Shown: positions 1 to 9,772, counted from the first letter of the stretch. The stretch is DNA of 64,000 nucleotides from Gammaproteobacteria bacterium (GCA_006218035.1 VBWC01000018.1:118174-182173), one strand, 5' to 3'. Notes: generated from the sequence alone by a model not told the origin. Program-made: numbers and translations.

Positions 1-2252
1 GTGCGGTACGGTCGAGGTAGCGCGCCTCTTCGCGATAGAGCTGCATGAACGCCGCGGTGTATTCGAGCACCTGCTCCATCGTTTCAACCTTGCACAGCAG
101 ATCGGTCGCGCGCACCTTGACGCCGCCGTTGCCGCCGACATGAAGCTCCCAGCCGGAATCGACGGCGACGACGCCGAGATCCTTGATCGTCGCCTCGGCG
201 CAATTACGCGGACAGCCGCTTACTGCCATCTTGAACTTGTGCGGCGTCCACGAGCCCCAGGTCATGCGCTCCATCTTGATGCCCATGGTCGTCGAGTCCT
301 GCGTACCGAAGCGGCACCATTCGGACCCGACACAGGTCTTGACCGTGCGTAGCGATTTTCCATAGGCATGGCCGGACACGAAGCCCGCCTTCGATAGATC
401 GCCCCACATCTTCGGCAGATCTTCCTTCTTCACGCCGAGCAGGTCGATGCGCTGGCCGCCGGTGATCTTGACCGTCGGCACGTTGTATTTTTCAGCGACA
501 TCGGCGATCGCGCGCAGCTCGGCCGGATTGGTGACGCCGCCCCAGATGCGCGGCACCACCGAATAGGTACCATCTTTCTGGATATTGGCGTGCACACGCT
601 CGTTGATAAAGCGCGAGCGGCTGTCGTCCTGATATTCACCGGGCCATGCGCACAGCAGGTAGAAGTTCAGCGCCGGGCGGCACTGATGGCAGCCGTCCGG
701 CGTACGCCACTCCAGAAACTCCGTCGCCACGGGGATGGTCTTCAGGCCGTTGTCGGTGATCGCCTTGCGCACCTCGTCGTGCGTGAAGTCGGTACAACCG
801 CACATCGACTTCTTTTTCGGGGTTTGCGAGTAGTCGCTGCCGAGCGTCGATGCCAGCAGTTGCTCAACCAGCCCGGTGCACGAGCCGCACGACGCCGAGG
901 CCTTGGTGTGGGCGCGCACGTCTTCGAGCGTGAACAAACCATTGGCCGTGATCGCGTTGACGATGGTGCCCTTGCAGACGCCGTTGCAACCGCAGATCTC
1001 GGCGCTGTCCGCCATCGCCGCGATGCGGTCTTCGCCATGGCCGGAATCGCCGAGATGCGACTGGCCGAACAGCAGGTCCTCGCGGATATCGGAGATATCC
1101 GTCTCGTTGCGCATCAGGTCGAAGTACCAGCTGCCGTCTATCGTGTCGCCATAGAGCACCGCGCCAGTGATGCGGTTGTCCTTGATCACCAGCTTCTTGT
1201 AAATACCCGCACCGGGGTCCTTGTAGATGATGTCTTCGCTGGTCGCGTCGCCGTTGAAATCGCCGGCGGAAAACAGATCGATGCCGGTGACCTTCAGTTT
1301 GGTCGACGTCACCGAGCCTTCGTATCTGGCGTAACCGAGGTGAGCGAGATGATTGGCGCAGACCTTGCCTTGTTCGAACAGCGGCGCAACCAGACCGTAG
1401 GCGATACCGCGATGCTGCACGCATTCACCGACCGCGTAGATACGCGGGTCATAGGTCTGCATGGTGTCGTTGACGACGATGCCGCGTTCGCAGTGCAGAC
1501 CGGCCTGTTTGGCCAGCGCGAAATTCGGCCGGATGCCGACCGCCATGACGACCAGATCGGCGGGAATCTCGCTGCCGTCCTTGAAGCGCACGGCAGTCAC
1601 GTGGTCGTCGCCGAGGATAGACTCCGTCTGCGCCTGCATCAGAAACTTGAGGCCGCGACCCTCGAGTGAACGGCGCAGCAAGTCGGCCGACGGCTTGTCG
1701 AGCTGGCGCTCCATCAGCGTGTCGAGCAGATGCACAACCGTGACATCCATGCCGAGCTTCTGCAATCCGTACGCGGCCTCGAGGCCGAGCAGACCGCCGC
1801 CGATTACAACGGCACTCTTGTGCGTCTTCGCCGCGTCCAGCATGAAGTTCACGTCATGGATATCGCGGAAGGTAATAACGCCCGGCAATTGATGGCCGGG
1901 CACCGGGATAATGAATGGATTGGAACCGGTCGCGAGCAGCAGACAGTCGTAGCTGGCGGTCGTGCCATCGGTCGCGACGACCTCGCGCCGCGCACGATTG
2001 ATCTGCTCGACGGTCTTGCCGGTATGCAGCGTGATGCCGTTGTCGGCGTACCAGCGCAGATCGTTGAGCATGATGTCGTCGACGGTCTTTTCGCCGGCGA
2101 GCACCGGCGACAGCAAAATCCGGTTGTAGTTACCGTAGGGCTCGGCGCCAAACACGGTGATGTCGTACATGTCCGGCGCGAGCTTCAGTAACTCTTCCAA
2201 AGTGCGCACGCCTGCCATGCCGTTACCAACCAGCACCAGTTTCCGTTTCATT
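1..2252 (-). CDS. nirB: Nitrite reductase [NAD(P)H] large subunit, 3' end outside the window
   Basis: Assimilatory siroheme nitrite reductase large subunit, cytoplasmic; it passes NAD(P)H electrons through FAD and Fe-S centres to reduce nitrite to ammonium. The frame opens at ATG 2252 (MKRKLVLVGNGMAG, an FAD-binding glycine motif) and stays open to base 1. In order it shows a pyridine-nucleotide-disulfide oxidoreductase half with a second glycine motif (VVIGGGLLGLEAA), a BFD-like [2Fe-2S] region (CGCNGVCKGTI, CGSCTGLVEQLL), and the start of the nitrite/sulfite reductase half. Siroheme/4Fe-4S cysteines are visible in TCVGSEWCRFGTQDS and SGCPRNCAE. About 750 residues are present; the family usually has 800-850, so only the C-terminus is missing. 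NirD would be expected downstream, outside the window. Confidence 0.96.
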
Positions 2253-2488
2253 GCAGCCTGTCTCCGATCGTTGCCCTGTTAGAAAGCATTGAGCAACAAC
2301 CGTACCACCACAGCGAAATGGACTTAATACAATGATTTGGCAATTGATTCCTGGGAGTGCGGAGCATGTATGGAGGCCGCTGGAAAAACGGTAGCGCCCT
2401 GTTCAGGTGCGCATCACAGCCGCGCGCCCTAAACAGGCACAGAAACCGGCGGGCGGTGCGGTGCAGGCGGGAAATCCTCGCGGCAGGG

Positions 2489-2728
2489 TCAGTCTTGATC
2501 GCCGAGGCGGTCGCTCGCACAGGGATCCGGGTTGGTTACGGCGATTTTACCGATCAAAATCGGCGGCTGGGTTCCGTCCACGGCGACGCCCACAACATGC
2601 GCCACATAGGCCCCCGCGACGCCATCGCGCTGCTCGATCGCCGCTGCGCGCGACGAGTGCGCGCCTATGATGTAGGCGCGCCGGTCGGGATCATTCACAC
2701 TCGTGCCATATACCAGCCAAACCGTCAT
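2489..2728 (-). CDS. Small hypothetical protein, 79 aa
   Basis: Unrecognised soluble small protein. It starts MTVWLVYGTSVND and lies 31 bp downstream of the Cys-containing 82-aa gene on the same strand, so the two are probably co-transcribed. No signal peptide or membrane segment is visible. The composition (balanced hydrophobic and charged residues, no low complexity) looks like a folded domain of alternating strands and helices. I cannot assign a function. Confidence 0.5.
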   Translation of the reverse strand: MTVWLVYGTSVNDPDRRAYIIGAHSSRAAAIEQRDGVAGAYVAHVVGVAVDGTQPPILIGKIAVTNPDPCASDRLGDQD

Positions 2729-2759
2729 TCGAATACCCGTACTGGTTATCTATCGCTGG

Positions 2760-3008
2760 TTATGGATTGTCCGGGTCGCACGAGCCAACCTGTACCCACA
2801 TGCCGCCATCGCAGCGCAGCAGCTCGCCGCTGCCGGTGCACACGTAATTACCGAGCGTATAGGCGATGTCATTGAAATAACAGACGCCGGTATCCTCCGC
2901 TTCCTGGGCGAGCACCTCGCGGTCCTCGTCCATCTCCTCCATGATCGGCGATGTCCTGAGTTCCGGATCCGGCGCTCCGACAGATTCGGGATGGTGTTGC
3001 GTCGTCAT
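2760..3008 (-). CDS. Small DUF1496-like protein, 82 aa
   Basis: The N-terminal half is acidic and probably disordered (EEMDEDREVLAQEAED). The C-terminal half holds CYFNDIAYTLGNYVC and LLRCDGGMWVQVGSCD, that is four cysteines and a Tyr/Gly pattern resembling DUF1496, a family of short uncharacterised proteobacterial proteins. That family match is from memory of the motif, not from a search. No signal peptide is present. It is the first gene of a likely two-gene unit with the 79-aa protein downstream. Confidence 0.55.
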   Translation of the reverse strand: MTTQHHPESVGAPDPELRTSPIMEEMDEDREVLAQEAEDTGVCYFNDIAYTLGNYVCTGSGELLRCDGGMWVQVGSCDPDNP

Positions 3009-3058
3009 CGTTCAGAGTCCTCCCGTTATTTGGCCAGGGCCAATCTGCACCGCGGCCG

Positions 3059-3796
3059 TCAGAACCTGACGCCAACCATACTGTTGTACGAGGTGACAGC
3101 ATCTGTCTCGTCGATCTCAAGAGACAGATTGAACAACATGAAATTTATATTTGCGCCCAGGAAATACTTGTTCTGTTGAAGGCTTTCACTGGTCAGTCCG
3201 GTACTGGTGGCCGGCTCGCTGTCGGTCCAGATACGGCCGACGCCGGCATAGGGCGTAAATACGGCGAGGCCCTTGGAAATACTGAGCTCAACGCCGGTCG
3301 TATTAAGATCCAGCTGGTCCACACCGCTAAGCCGACTAAACGTGCCACGCACGGATAGCGACGGCAAGGCCATGCTGCCATCGATGATCGCGTAACCGAG
3401 CTCGCCACCCAGTAACTGGATATTGGTATCGGGCACCGACGTGATAAAAGCACCGATATCAAAACCGGCGGGAAGGCCTTTGCTCACCTGCAACTTGGGC
3501 ACCAGCAATGTGTCCGGCGCGTCTGCCGACGTCGTCGCGCCCTGCCAGGCCTCCGGATGCTGAAGATCTGTACCGGTGAGCGACAACCCGATAGCGAATC
3601 CTGTCACGCCGAGCGGTTCACCGGTTGCCAGCGCCTTGTAACTGAGCGCCGCACCGAGATCTTGCGACAGCAAACGGAAATTCGCCTGACCCAGCGCACC
3701 CAGATTATCGATATCCTTCGCCGCGTGCGCCACCGGCATGCCGGTGGCGACCAGTACAAACAGTAGCGATGATAGATATTTCATAAACTTGTCCAT
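3059..3796 (-). CDS. Outer-membrane beta-barrel protein, about 245 aa
   Basis: Begins MDKFMKYLSSLLFVLVATG with a clear signal peptide ending near AHAA. The mature part alternates hydrophobic and polar residues in strand-length stretches (ALPSLSVRGTFSRLSG, LDLNTTGVELSISKGL) and ends SMVGVRF; a C-terminal Phe is the usual BAM recognition signal. It is therefore predicted to sit in the outer membrane. The substrate, if it is a channel, is unknown. A second in-frame ATG at 3784 is an alternative start. It is divergent from the TlpA-like gene, with about 215 bp between them. Confidence 0.75.
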   Translation of the reverse strand: MDKFMKYLSSLLFVLVATGMPVAHAAKDIDNLGALGQANFRLLSQDLGAALSYKALATGEPLGVTGFAIGLSLTGTDLQHPEAWQGATTSADAPDTLLVPKLQVSKGLPAGFDIGAFITSVPDTNIQLLGGELGYAIIDGSMALPSLSVRGTFSRLSGVDQLDLNTTGVELSISKGLAVFTPYAGVGRIWTDSEPATSTGLTSESLQQNKYFLGANINFMLFNLSLEIDETDAVTSYNSMVGVRF

Positions 3797-4011
3797 ACTG
3801 GCCCCAGTATAACCACTTACCTCTGAAATTGGTGCGCATTTAGCGCACAATGCGGATTGGTGGGCGAAGCCGCGGCGTGCCGTACCGCTGCGGTGTATCG
3901 ACGGCCCCACCAGAAATGGGATGTGCGTGGCGCTTCGGGACTGGTAGACTAACCGTCGTAACCTGGCAATTATGCCGTACTGCTCCGGCTGATCACCTGA
4001 CAGGCGCATCT

Positions 4012-4674
4012 GTGGACACAAATCGACTGATTTTGATTAGTGCGTTCGCGATCATCGCCGTCTGGGCGTTTTCTTCGCAGATGACGGCATCCGTGGCCAA
4101 CCAAAATGCAATCGTGCAGCCCGTGTTCGGCCCTATCGGGCCGCGCACGCCGACACAGTGGGGCAACCACGCGCAAGACTTCATGTTGCCGGATTACCTC
4201 GGGACGCCGCACAAGCTAAGTGAACATGCCGGCAAGGTCGTCGTGGTCGGCTTCTGGACCACCGACTGTGTTGAGTGTGTCGATGAACTGCCGGTCTATG
4301 AAAAAATGTACAAGTTGTACAAGGATCAGGGCCTCGAGATCATCATTATTAATCGCGGCCAAGCAGCTGACGAGGCGGCCATCTTTACCAGCGCGCTTAA
4401 TTTGACCTATCTGGTATTGCTCGATGCCAACGATACCGTCGCCAAATCCTACGGCCTGGACGTTACGCCGTCGAGCGTGCTGATCGGCACCGATGGCGTC
4501 ATCCAGCAAGTGCGCTACGGCTCACATTACCAGAAGGAACTGGGCTATACGTTGCGGGCGATCCTCGCCAAGGAGCCGCTCCCCCACGACGTGCCGAACG
4601 GGCTGCCGTTCCTGGATGCGCTGCCACCCAGCGAGCTACCGTCCGACCGCATCAAGGACCCGCTGTCCTGGTAA
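4012..4674 (+). CDS. TlpA/ResA-like thioredoxin-family protein, membrane-anchored
   Basis: Periplasmic thiol-disulfide oxidoreductase of the TlpA/AlkA-redoxin type. From the GTG at 4012 it has an N-terminal anchor or uncleaved signal (NRLILISAFAIIAVWAF), then a thioredoxin fold with active site DCVEC (CxxC) in TTDCVECVDELPVYEKM and the cis-Pro region VTPSSVLIGTDG. About 220 aa. Such proteins commonly reduce apocytochrome or copper-site cysteines, though nothing nearby fixes the partner. The frame is open further upstream, but the extra residues are Arg-rich and not protein-like, hence the GTG start, which places the hydrophobic anchor at the N-terminus. Confidence 0.8.
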   Translation: MDTNRLILISAFAIIAVWAFSSQMTASVANQNAIVQPVFGPIGPRTPTQWGNHAQDFMLPDYLGTPHKLSEHAGKVVVVGFWTTDCVECVDELPVYEKMYKLYKDQGLEIIIINRGQAADEAAIFTSALNLTYLVLLDANDTVAKSYGLDVTPSSVLIGTDGVIQQVRYGSHYQKELGYTLRAILAKEPLPHDVPNGLPFLDALPPSELPSDRIKDPLSW

Positions 4675-4689
4675 GCTGAACCCCGCCGA

Positions 4690-5262
4690 TCAGTTACGCT
4701 CGGCCTCTACCTCAAGAGACAGATTCATATCGTTGCCGATGGCGGGCAATGCAAACGTGACGTCAAAATCAGACCGTTTGATTTTTGCCGTCGCGTCGAA
4801 TCCGCAGACGAATTTCTTCTTGGTGGGATCCATCGGGTTAATACCGCAGTTGACGCTTTGCACGTCCAGCTTCACCGGCTTCGTCACACCCTTGATGGTC
4901 AGGTTGCCCTCGACCGTCGCCTTGTGCTCGCCGTTAAACGTCACCTTGGTGGATTTATAGGTGATTTCGGGGAATTCAGCGGCGTTCAGGAAATCGGGAG
5001 AACGCAGATGATCATTGCGCTTCGCCATGCCGGTGTCCACTGAAGACGCGTCAATGACGATCTCCACGCTGCCGGTCGTGCGTTTCTCATCCATGGTGAG
5101 GCTGCCGCTGGTCTTGCCGAACCGGCCGTGCATCGTCGAGAAGCCGAGATGATTGATCGTAAAATTCGGAAACGTGTGATTCGGATCGATGGTATAGGTA
5201 TCGACGGCCAGCACCGGCGCGGCTGCCATCATCCCTGCGAACGCGAAAACGGCTTTTCTCAT
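4690..5262 (-). CDS. YceI-family periplasmic lipid-binding protein
   Basis: 190 aa with a signal peptide (MRKAVFAFAGMMAAAPVLA) followed by VDTYTIDPNHTFPNF, the characteristic YceI start. YceI proteins are lipocalin-like barrels binding isoprenoids or similar lipids in the periplasm. Conserved segments include HLGFSTMHGRF, LRSPDFLNAAEFP and GNLTIKGVTKPVKLDV. RBS AGGAG lies just upstream of the ATG at 5262. It follows the membrane-protein gene by 38 bp on the same strand; YceI genes are often next to a cytochrome b561-type membrane protein, but the neighbour here does not clearly belong to that family. Confidence 0.93.
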   Translation of the reverse strand: MRKAVFAFAGMMAAAPVLAVDTYTIDPNHTFPNFTINHLGFSTMHGRFGKTSGSLTMDEKRTTGSVEIVIDASSVDTGMAKRNDHLRSPDFLNAAEFPEITYKSTKVTFNGEHKATVEGNLTIKGVTKPVKLDVQSVNCGINPMDPTKKKFVCGFDATAKIKRSDFDVTFALPAIGNDMNLSLEVEAERN

Positions 5263-5300
5263 CTTCTGCTCCTTGTGGTTTAATGATGCGTGGCTTCTGA

Positions 5301-6137
5301 TTATAACCCGGGAGCACCTTCCGCCCACCACGCTGCGGCCACCGCGGTCATCACAAGCGGCGCCACGGCCGCGACTATCAGTGCCAGGCGCAACCATTTC
5401 GATTTGTCCGCCGGAACCGGCAGACGTGCGGCCAGCGGAATAACGGCCAGCACCGGCAGCGTGTACCATGGGGCACGGGCGTATACCAGTCCTGCGTAAC
5501 CCAGCAACGCGCTCAGCAACATTCCCGGCAGCAGCGCAATCGAGCCAACCTTGAATGTGCGGCCAAGCACGCCAAGCAATACACAAGCGGCTGCGGCGGC
5601 GCCTGTCGCCAGCGCCATCTGACCGAGCAAGGCAGAAGCGCCGAACAATACTACGCCGCCAGTGCCAAAACCGAGCGCGGCCAACGTGACCAACCCGGGC
5701 AACGGCCGGTGACGCAATATCTCTGCCGATGCCGCCAACCAGCCGACATATGCCACGCCACCACCCGCCAGCAGCCACATTTCGGCACCTTCCTGTCTGG
5801 CGAGTACCGGCCAGATCACCCAGGTCACCGCGACCGCGCCGCTGAGGAACAGCAGTGCCGGCAGGTAACGCCGCGCGAACGACACGTGATCAAGCAAAAT
5901 ACCCACAACCGCGGCAATCGCACCGATCAACAGTATTTTCCGGGTGCTGGTCAACGGTGACCATTTGATATCGATCATGAGACTGATCGCCGCATAAACC
6001 GCGATAGTGATTGCGAGACCCGCCCAGTATCCGCCCAGCGGGCGCAACAGCAATCCCGCGATCAATGCGACGCCAAACGGCAGGATGCCGGACTGAAACG
6101 CCGGATTCGTCAGTAAGCCCTCTAGAAACGCCGGCAC
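5301..6137 (-). CDS. Multi-pass inner-membrane protein, about 278 aa
   Basis: Nearly the whole sequence is hydrophobic, with roughly eight to nine predicted membrane helices (for example FGVALIAGLLLRPLGGYWAGL, LLALAVIPLAARLP-like stretches). No known transporter or enzyme motif is recognised. The GTG at 6137 is chosen because GGAGG lies 9 nt upstream and this start avoids overlap with the hydrolase gene, which ends at 6161. It sits between a secreted dienelactone hydrolase and YceI in what looks like a three-gene unit. Function unknown. Confidence 0.7.
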   Translation of the reverse strand: MPAFLEGLLTNPAFQSGILPFGVALIAGLLLRPLGGYWAGLAITIAVYAAISLMIDIKWSPLTSTRKILLIGAIAAVVGILLDHVSFARRYLPALLFLSGAVAVTWVIWPVLARQEGAEMWLLAGGGVAYVGWLAASAEILRHRPLPGLVTLAALGFGTGGVVLFGASALLGQMALATGAAAAACVLLGVLGRTFKVGSIALLPGMLLSALLGYAGLVYARAPWYTLPVLAVIPLAARLPVPADKSKWLRLALIVAAVAPLVMTAVAAAWWAEGAPGL

Positions 6138-6160
6138 AACGATCAGCCTCCGCGACCGCG

Positions 6161-6955
6161 CTACTTGAAGACCGAAACGAGAAACGACTGCAGCTCCGTC
6201 CACGAGGCACGATCCGCTGCCTCGTTATATTTCAGCGGCAGATTGAATTGCTCGCCGTAACGATCGGCGTCCGGATTCGTGAACGAATGCACCGCCCCAG
6301 GATAGGCAGTGAACTTATAATCGACACCCGCGTTTTGCATTTCGGCCTTGAATTGCTCCACCTGTTCCGCCGGTATAAACGGATCATCGGCACCGTGCAG
6401 AACCAATACCTTCGCGCGTACCTTGCCAGGCTGCGCCGGTTGCGACGTACCGAGATGGCCATGAAAACTCGCGACACCGTCAAGATCGAGACCAAGACGC
6501 GCCATCTGCAATACCACCGCCCCGCCGAAACAGTAGCCGATCGCCGCAATCTTCTCGCTATCCGTCGCCTTGTGTTTTTTTAGAACGTCCGTCGCCGCGA
6601 GAAATCTGGCTTGCGCCTCGGGCAGATTATTGGCGATCGCACTCGAAAACTTGCCGGCGTCGTCGGGATGAGTCGCTTGCCTGCCATCCCCGTACATGTC
6701 GACCGCCAATGCGACATAGCCGAGTTCGGCGAGCATCAGCGCCCGCTTTCGCGCGTAATCGTTGTGTCCCCACCATTCATGCACGACCAGCACGGCTGGC
6801 CGCCTGGCATCGCTGCTGTCGTCATAGGCGAGAAAACCCTTGAGTATCGTATCACCGGACCGGTATTCGACCGGCTCACCGACGACCGTCGCGTTGACAG
6901 CACCTGCCAAACCCAGCAGAAAGAATGCAAGACACAGTCGTAGCATAATTGGCAC
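6161..6955 (-). CDS. Dienelactone hydrolase family protein, exported
   Basis: 264 aa alpha/beta-hydrolase. An N-terminal signal peptide (MLRLCLAFFLLGLAGAVNA) suggests a periplasmic location. The nucleophile elbow is GYCFGGA, with Cys in place of Ser as in dienelactone hydrolases; the Asp of GADDPFIP and the His of AVHSFTNP complete the triad. The oxyanion region is VHEWWGHND. Many exported members act on unknown esters, so the substrate is not inferred. It is the first gene of a probable operon with the membrane protein and YceI. Confidence 0.92.
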   Translation of the reverse strand: MPIMLRLCLAFFLLGLAGAVNATVVGEPVEYRSGDTILKGFLAYDDSSDARRPAVLVVHEWWGHNDYARKRALMLAELGYVALAVDMYGDGRQATHPDDAGKFSSAIANNLPEAQARFLAATDVLKKHKATDSEKIAAIGYCFGGAVVLQMARLGLDLDGVASFHGHLGTSQPAQPGKVRAKVLVLHGADDPFIPAEQVEQFKAEMQNAGVDYKFTAYPGAVHSFTNPDADRYGEQFNLPLKYNEAADRASWTELQSFLVSVFK

Positions 6956-7047
6956 CCTCCACGACTTGATAGTGAGTGACTAATCGGGCTGCAGGCCCGT
7001 CGCAGCTGCAGATATCCGGAAAAGCCTTGTCACCATCTAACCACTGT

Positions 7048-7200
7048 TAGATCGTCAGCACAACCCTGCCAAGGGTATGCCCCGGTTCAGTCAACGGATG
7101 AGTCTCCGCTGGTCGGGTAGAAACGCCTGACTCACCTCAATCTTCAGTTTCCTGATTCGATCAAAGCGCTGCAAGCATCCGGTATCTCCCCGTGATGCGC
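7048..7200 (-). pseudogene. Decayed C-terminus of an MDR-family (quinone oxidoreductase-like) dehydrogenase
   Basis: Reading the minus strand gives, in successive frames, ALIESG, then KLKIEVSQAFLP, then THPLTEPG, then HTLGRVVLTI and a stop at 7048-7050. Joined, these match the order and wording of the C-terminus of medium-chain (zinc/quinone oxidoreductase) dehydrogenases. At least three frame changes are needed, so this is a dead remnant. No N-terminal part is recognisable up to the HNH gene. The rest of the 6956-7317 gap shows nothing else. Confidence 0.6.
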
Positions 7201-7317
7201 GCGGGCCTCTGGCCACCGGCTTCAACTACCTGAGTCGGCAACCGGACTGCGGGCTCACCGATATCCGCCAGACGCAGTACATCACATCAACATCACCCGC
7301 CGCGAGCGTTCAGCAAA

Positions 7318-7659
7318 TCATATTCGTCGCTTGAGATGATTACGCGCCTTGAATCCCGCCGGCTTGGCGCTGATCCACTCGACGAATTGCTTGATATCCG
7401 ACTGGCCGAGCAGCCGCTCCCGCGAGTTGAATACGTCGCCAAGCTCCTTCTCCGAAAATATCGCGTGGACCTGTCCGTGACACGCATGACATAACCACAA
7501 GGTGTTCGCGTACATTACCTCGATCTTGTGATCGCGCCGCAGACGCTTGGTACGATGCGTGGTCCGCGGCATCAGATGATGCCGCGTCAACGCGTCCACA
7601 GTTCGATCGCACAGTTCACAAACACCGTCCTTTCTGGTATTACGGGGATGACTGTTCAT
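7318..7659 (-). CDS. Small HNH endonuclease-like protein, 113 aa
   Basis: Shows a CELC knuckle near residue 14, then RHHLMPR (catalytic His pair), an Asn in ANTLWLC, and CHACHGQVHAIF, which completes the HNH/zinc module. The C-terminal third is helical and basic. It is a stand-alone gene and no methylase or phage genes are near, so it is more likely a housekeeping or unknown HNH protein than a restriction enzyme. The start ATG at 7659 follows a GAGGAGAC-type RBS. Confidence 0.8.
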   Translation of the reverse strand: MNSHPRNTRKDGVCELCDRTVDALTRHHLMPRTTHRTKRLRRDHKIEVMYANTLWLCHACHGQVHAIFSEKELGDVFNSRERLLGQSDIKQFVEWISAKPAGFKARNHLKRRI

Positions 7660-7907
7660 TGTCTCCTCATTACGGCTCAGGTCCGGTTAACGGGATTGTC
7701 GATACGCTAAAGCGCTAGATGGTAATTATTTTTCGCAGGGCGCGTCCATAATGTTTGGATGCCCGCAGTGTCGCGCCCGAGTCCACGCGGCCGCTCGGGG
7801 TGAGACGAAAATACTGCAACTGCTAAACTTGATCCGTCTGCTGGCCGAAATTTGGTAGTAACCTTATAACATCGAGTAACCACGATGAACCATAGTTTGG
7901 CGAACAT

Positions 7908-8798
7908 ATGAATCACAAACCGGGGGCTGGCGAAAAGCTGCTGTTGATCCATGCGGATGATATTGGTATATGCCATGCGGCCAACCAGGCTGCTTTCGGG
8001 ACGATGGAATTCGGGCTGGTAAAATCGGGCAGCATCATGATGCCCTGCCCCTGGGTCAATGAAGTTGCCGCTTACTTTCGGCGAAACCCGGCGGCGGACT
8101 TCGGCTTGCATCTGACCGTTAACAGCGAATGGCAGACTCTGCGCTGGGGCCCGGTCGCCTCCCGGGATAAAGTCAACAGCCTGCTGGACCGCGAAGGCTG
8201 TTTCTGGCGTTCTCCGGCGGACACCCGCTCGCATGCGAAAAGTAACGAAATCGAGATAGAACTGACCGCACAGATTGAAAAAGCGCTGCTGCTCGGATTC
8301 GAGCCGACTCATATGGATTTTCATATGGGCACGCTGTTTCTTAACCCTGAATGGGTTGAAATCACCTGGCGCCTGAGTGACCGGTATCGAATTCCGTTGA
8401 CGATGGTGCGCTGGTCGAGTGCGTTCAGTAAACGTGAGGTCGAGAGCCGCGGTGTACCGCCGGAATACATGAAGCCCCTGCTCGAGTCATATGATGCACG
8501 CGGCATATCCAATATTGACGACTTTATCTCGGTCGTCAACGGCGTGAATCTTCAGGAGCGGAGGGAGAGCTACTTCCAGATATTGCGGAATCTCAAACCG
8601 GGAATTTCGAAGCTGGTGATTCATCCCGGCCTCGAAAACGACGAGATGAAACATATGATGGAGGGCGCCGCTGATGGCCTGCCGAAACGGGCCGCGGACT
8701 ATCGAGTGTTCACCGACACCCGAACCCGGGAACTGATCACGTCCCTTGATATCCGGCTGGTTGGCTGGAGAGACATTTTGCCGACGGCGCGACAATAA
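7908..8798 (+). CDS. ChbG/YdjC-family carbohydrate deacetylase
   Basis: 296 aa, YdjC-like metal-dependent deacetylase of the glycoside deacetylase superfamily. Metal and catalytic motifs are visible in order: LIHADDIGICHAAN (Asp-Asp), DFGLHLTVNSEW (His), THMDFHMGT (His-x-x-x-His) and KLVIHPGLEND. Known members remove acetyl groups from chito-oligosaccharides or related sugars in the cytoplasm. It has no signal peptide. It stands alone with no sugar-uptake genes nearby, so the substrate is open. Confidence 0.9.
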   Translation: MNHKPGAGEKLLLIHADDIGICHAANQAAFGTMEFGLVKSGSIMMPCPWVNEVAAYFRRNPAADFGLHLTVNSEWQTLRWGPVASRDKVNSLLDREGCFWRSPADTRSHAKSNEIEIELTAQIEKALLLGFEPTHMDFHMGTLFLNPEWVEITWRLSDRYRIPLTMVRWSSAFSKREVESRGVPPEYMKPLLESYDARGISNIDDFISVVNGVNLQERRESYFQILRNLKPGISKLVIHPGLENDEMKHMMEGAADGLPKRAADYRVFTDTRTRELITSLDIRLVGWRDILPTARQ

Positions 8799-9015
8799 CC
8801 GCGGCTGGAAATCGTATATAAATATAATGATTGGTTATATGAGCGCGCCTTGATTTATCGGCCAATCGGCCCGACAACCCGCATGGAAGATGATTATCTT
8901 CTGCCGTTTGATTATAATATTTTCGTATTTTAACCCAAGCAACAGGCACATCTTTCTGTTTGTACGGTAATTTCTGATCTGCCTCCATTTACCCGATGCG
9001 AGACCAATAACCTCT

Positions 9016-9717
9016 ATGCGTAGCGTTGCCGACACCGAACCCAGAATCCGGTCGTACGAAGATGAAACCGTTCGTGAACTCAATGAGCGATATCATCATC
9101 TGACCGTGGAGGAACGTATTGATCAACTATATAAGGACTTTGATCCTGCGCGCGTAATGCTGACGTCGTCATTTGCGGCGACATCAGCATTATTCCTGCA
9201 CCTGTTCTCGCGCATGGCTCCACACCAGAAGGTGTTTTTTATCGATACCGGATTCCATTTCCCGGAGACGCTCGAATACAAGAAATTGCTCACAGACCTT
9301 TACGCGCTTGATGTCGTCGACATCCGGGCTGACGCCTGGAAACACGAACTGACTGCCAAAGAACAATGGTACAAGAAGGATCCCGATTTCTGTTGCTCGA
9401 TCAATAAGGTCGAACCGCTCGATGAAGTCAAAAAGAATTATGAGGTTTGGGCTTCCGGCCTGATGAGCTGGCAATCGGATCATCGTGCGACACTGGATAT
9501 CTTCGAACAGCGCGGCGGTATTCTGAAGTTCTATCCGCTCATCGATGTCACCAAGGAACAACGCGAAGCGTATATTCGGGAACACAACCTGCCCTTCCAC
9601 CCGCTGGTTGCAAAAGGATACTCGTCGATCGGCTGCACACACTGCACGGCGCCCGGCAACGATCGTAGCGGGCGCTGGAACAACAGCCCGAAGACCGAAT
9701 GTGGATTGCATTTATAG
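9016..9717 (+). CDS. cysH: Phosphoadenylyl/adenylylsulfate reductase, 4Fe-4S type (CysH family)
   Basis: 233 aa. Reduces adenylylsulfate (or PAPS) to sulfite in sulfate assimilation. SSFAATSALFLHLFS near residue 51 is the nucleotide-binding loop. CC at 126-127 and CTHC at 207-210 form the four-cysteine cluster motif typical of APS-using enzymes, and ECGLHL at 228-233 carries the catalytic Cys near the C-terminus. The stretch SGLMSWQSDHRAT occupies the place of the usual GxRRxQSxxR substrate loop and lacks the first arginines, marking a divergent subgroup. An AT-rich 217-bp gap upstream probably contains the promoter. No other cys genes are adjacent. Confidence 0.9.
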   Translation: MRSVADTEPRIRSYEDETVRELNERYHHLTVEERIDQLYKDFDPARVMLTSSFAATSALFLHLFSRMAPHQKVFFIDTGFHFPETLEYKKLLTDLYALDVVDIRADAWKHELTAKEQWYKKDPDFCCSINKVEPLDEVKKNYEVWASGLMSWQSDHRATLDIFEQRGGILKFYPLIDVTKEQREAYIREHNLPFHPLVAKGYSSIGCTHCTAPGNDRSGRWNNSPKTECGLHL

Positions 9718-9772
9718 AGCGCCGGTAATCGCCAACCCGTAGCGAGTGGCATTTCTTCTGCGACGACCCGGA

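Noticed and set aside
590..1669. Long plus-strand open frame opposite nirB
   Set aside because: It is the antisense shadow of NirB, whose motifs are complete on the minus strand; composition is Arg/Ala/Val-rich without a fold-like pattern.
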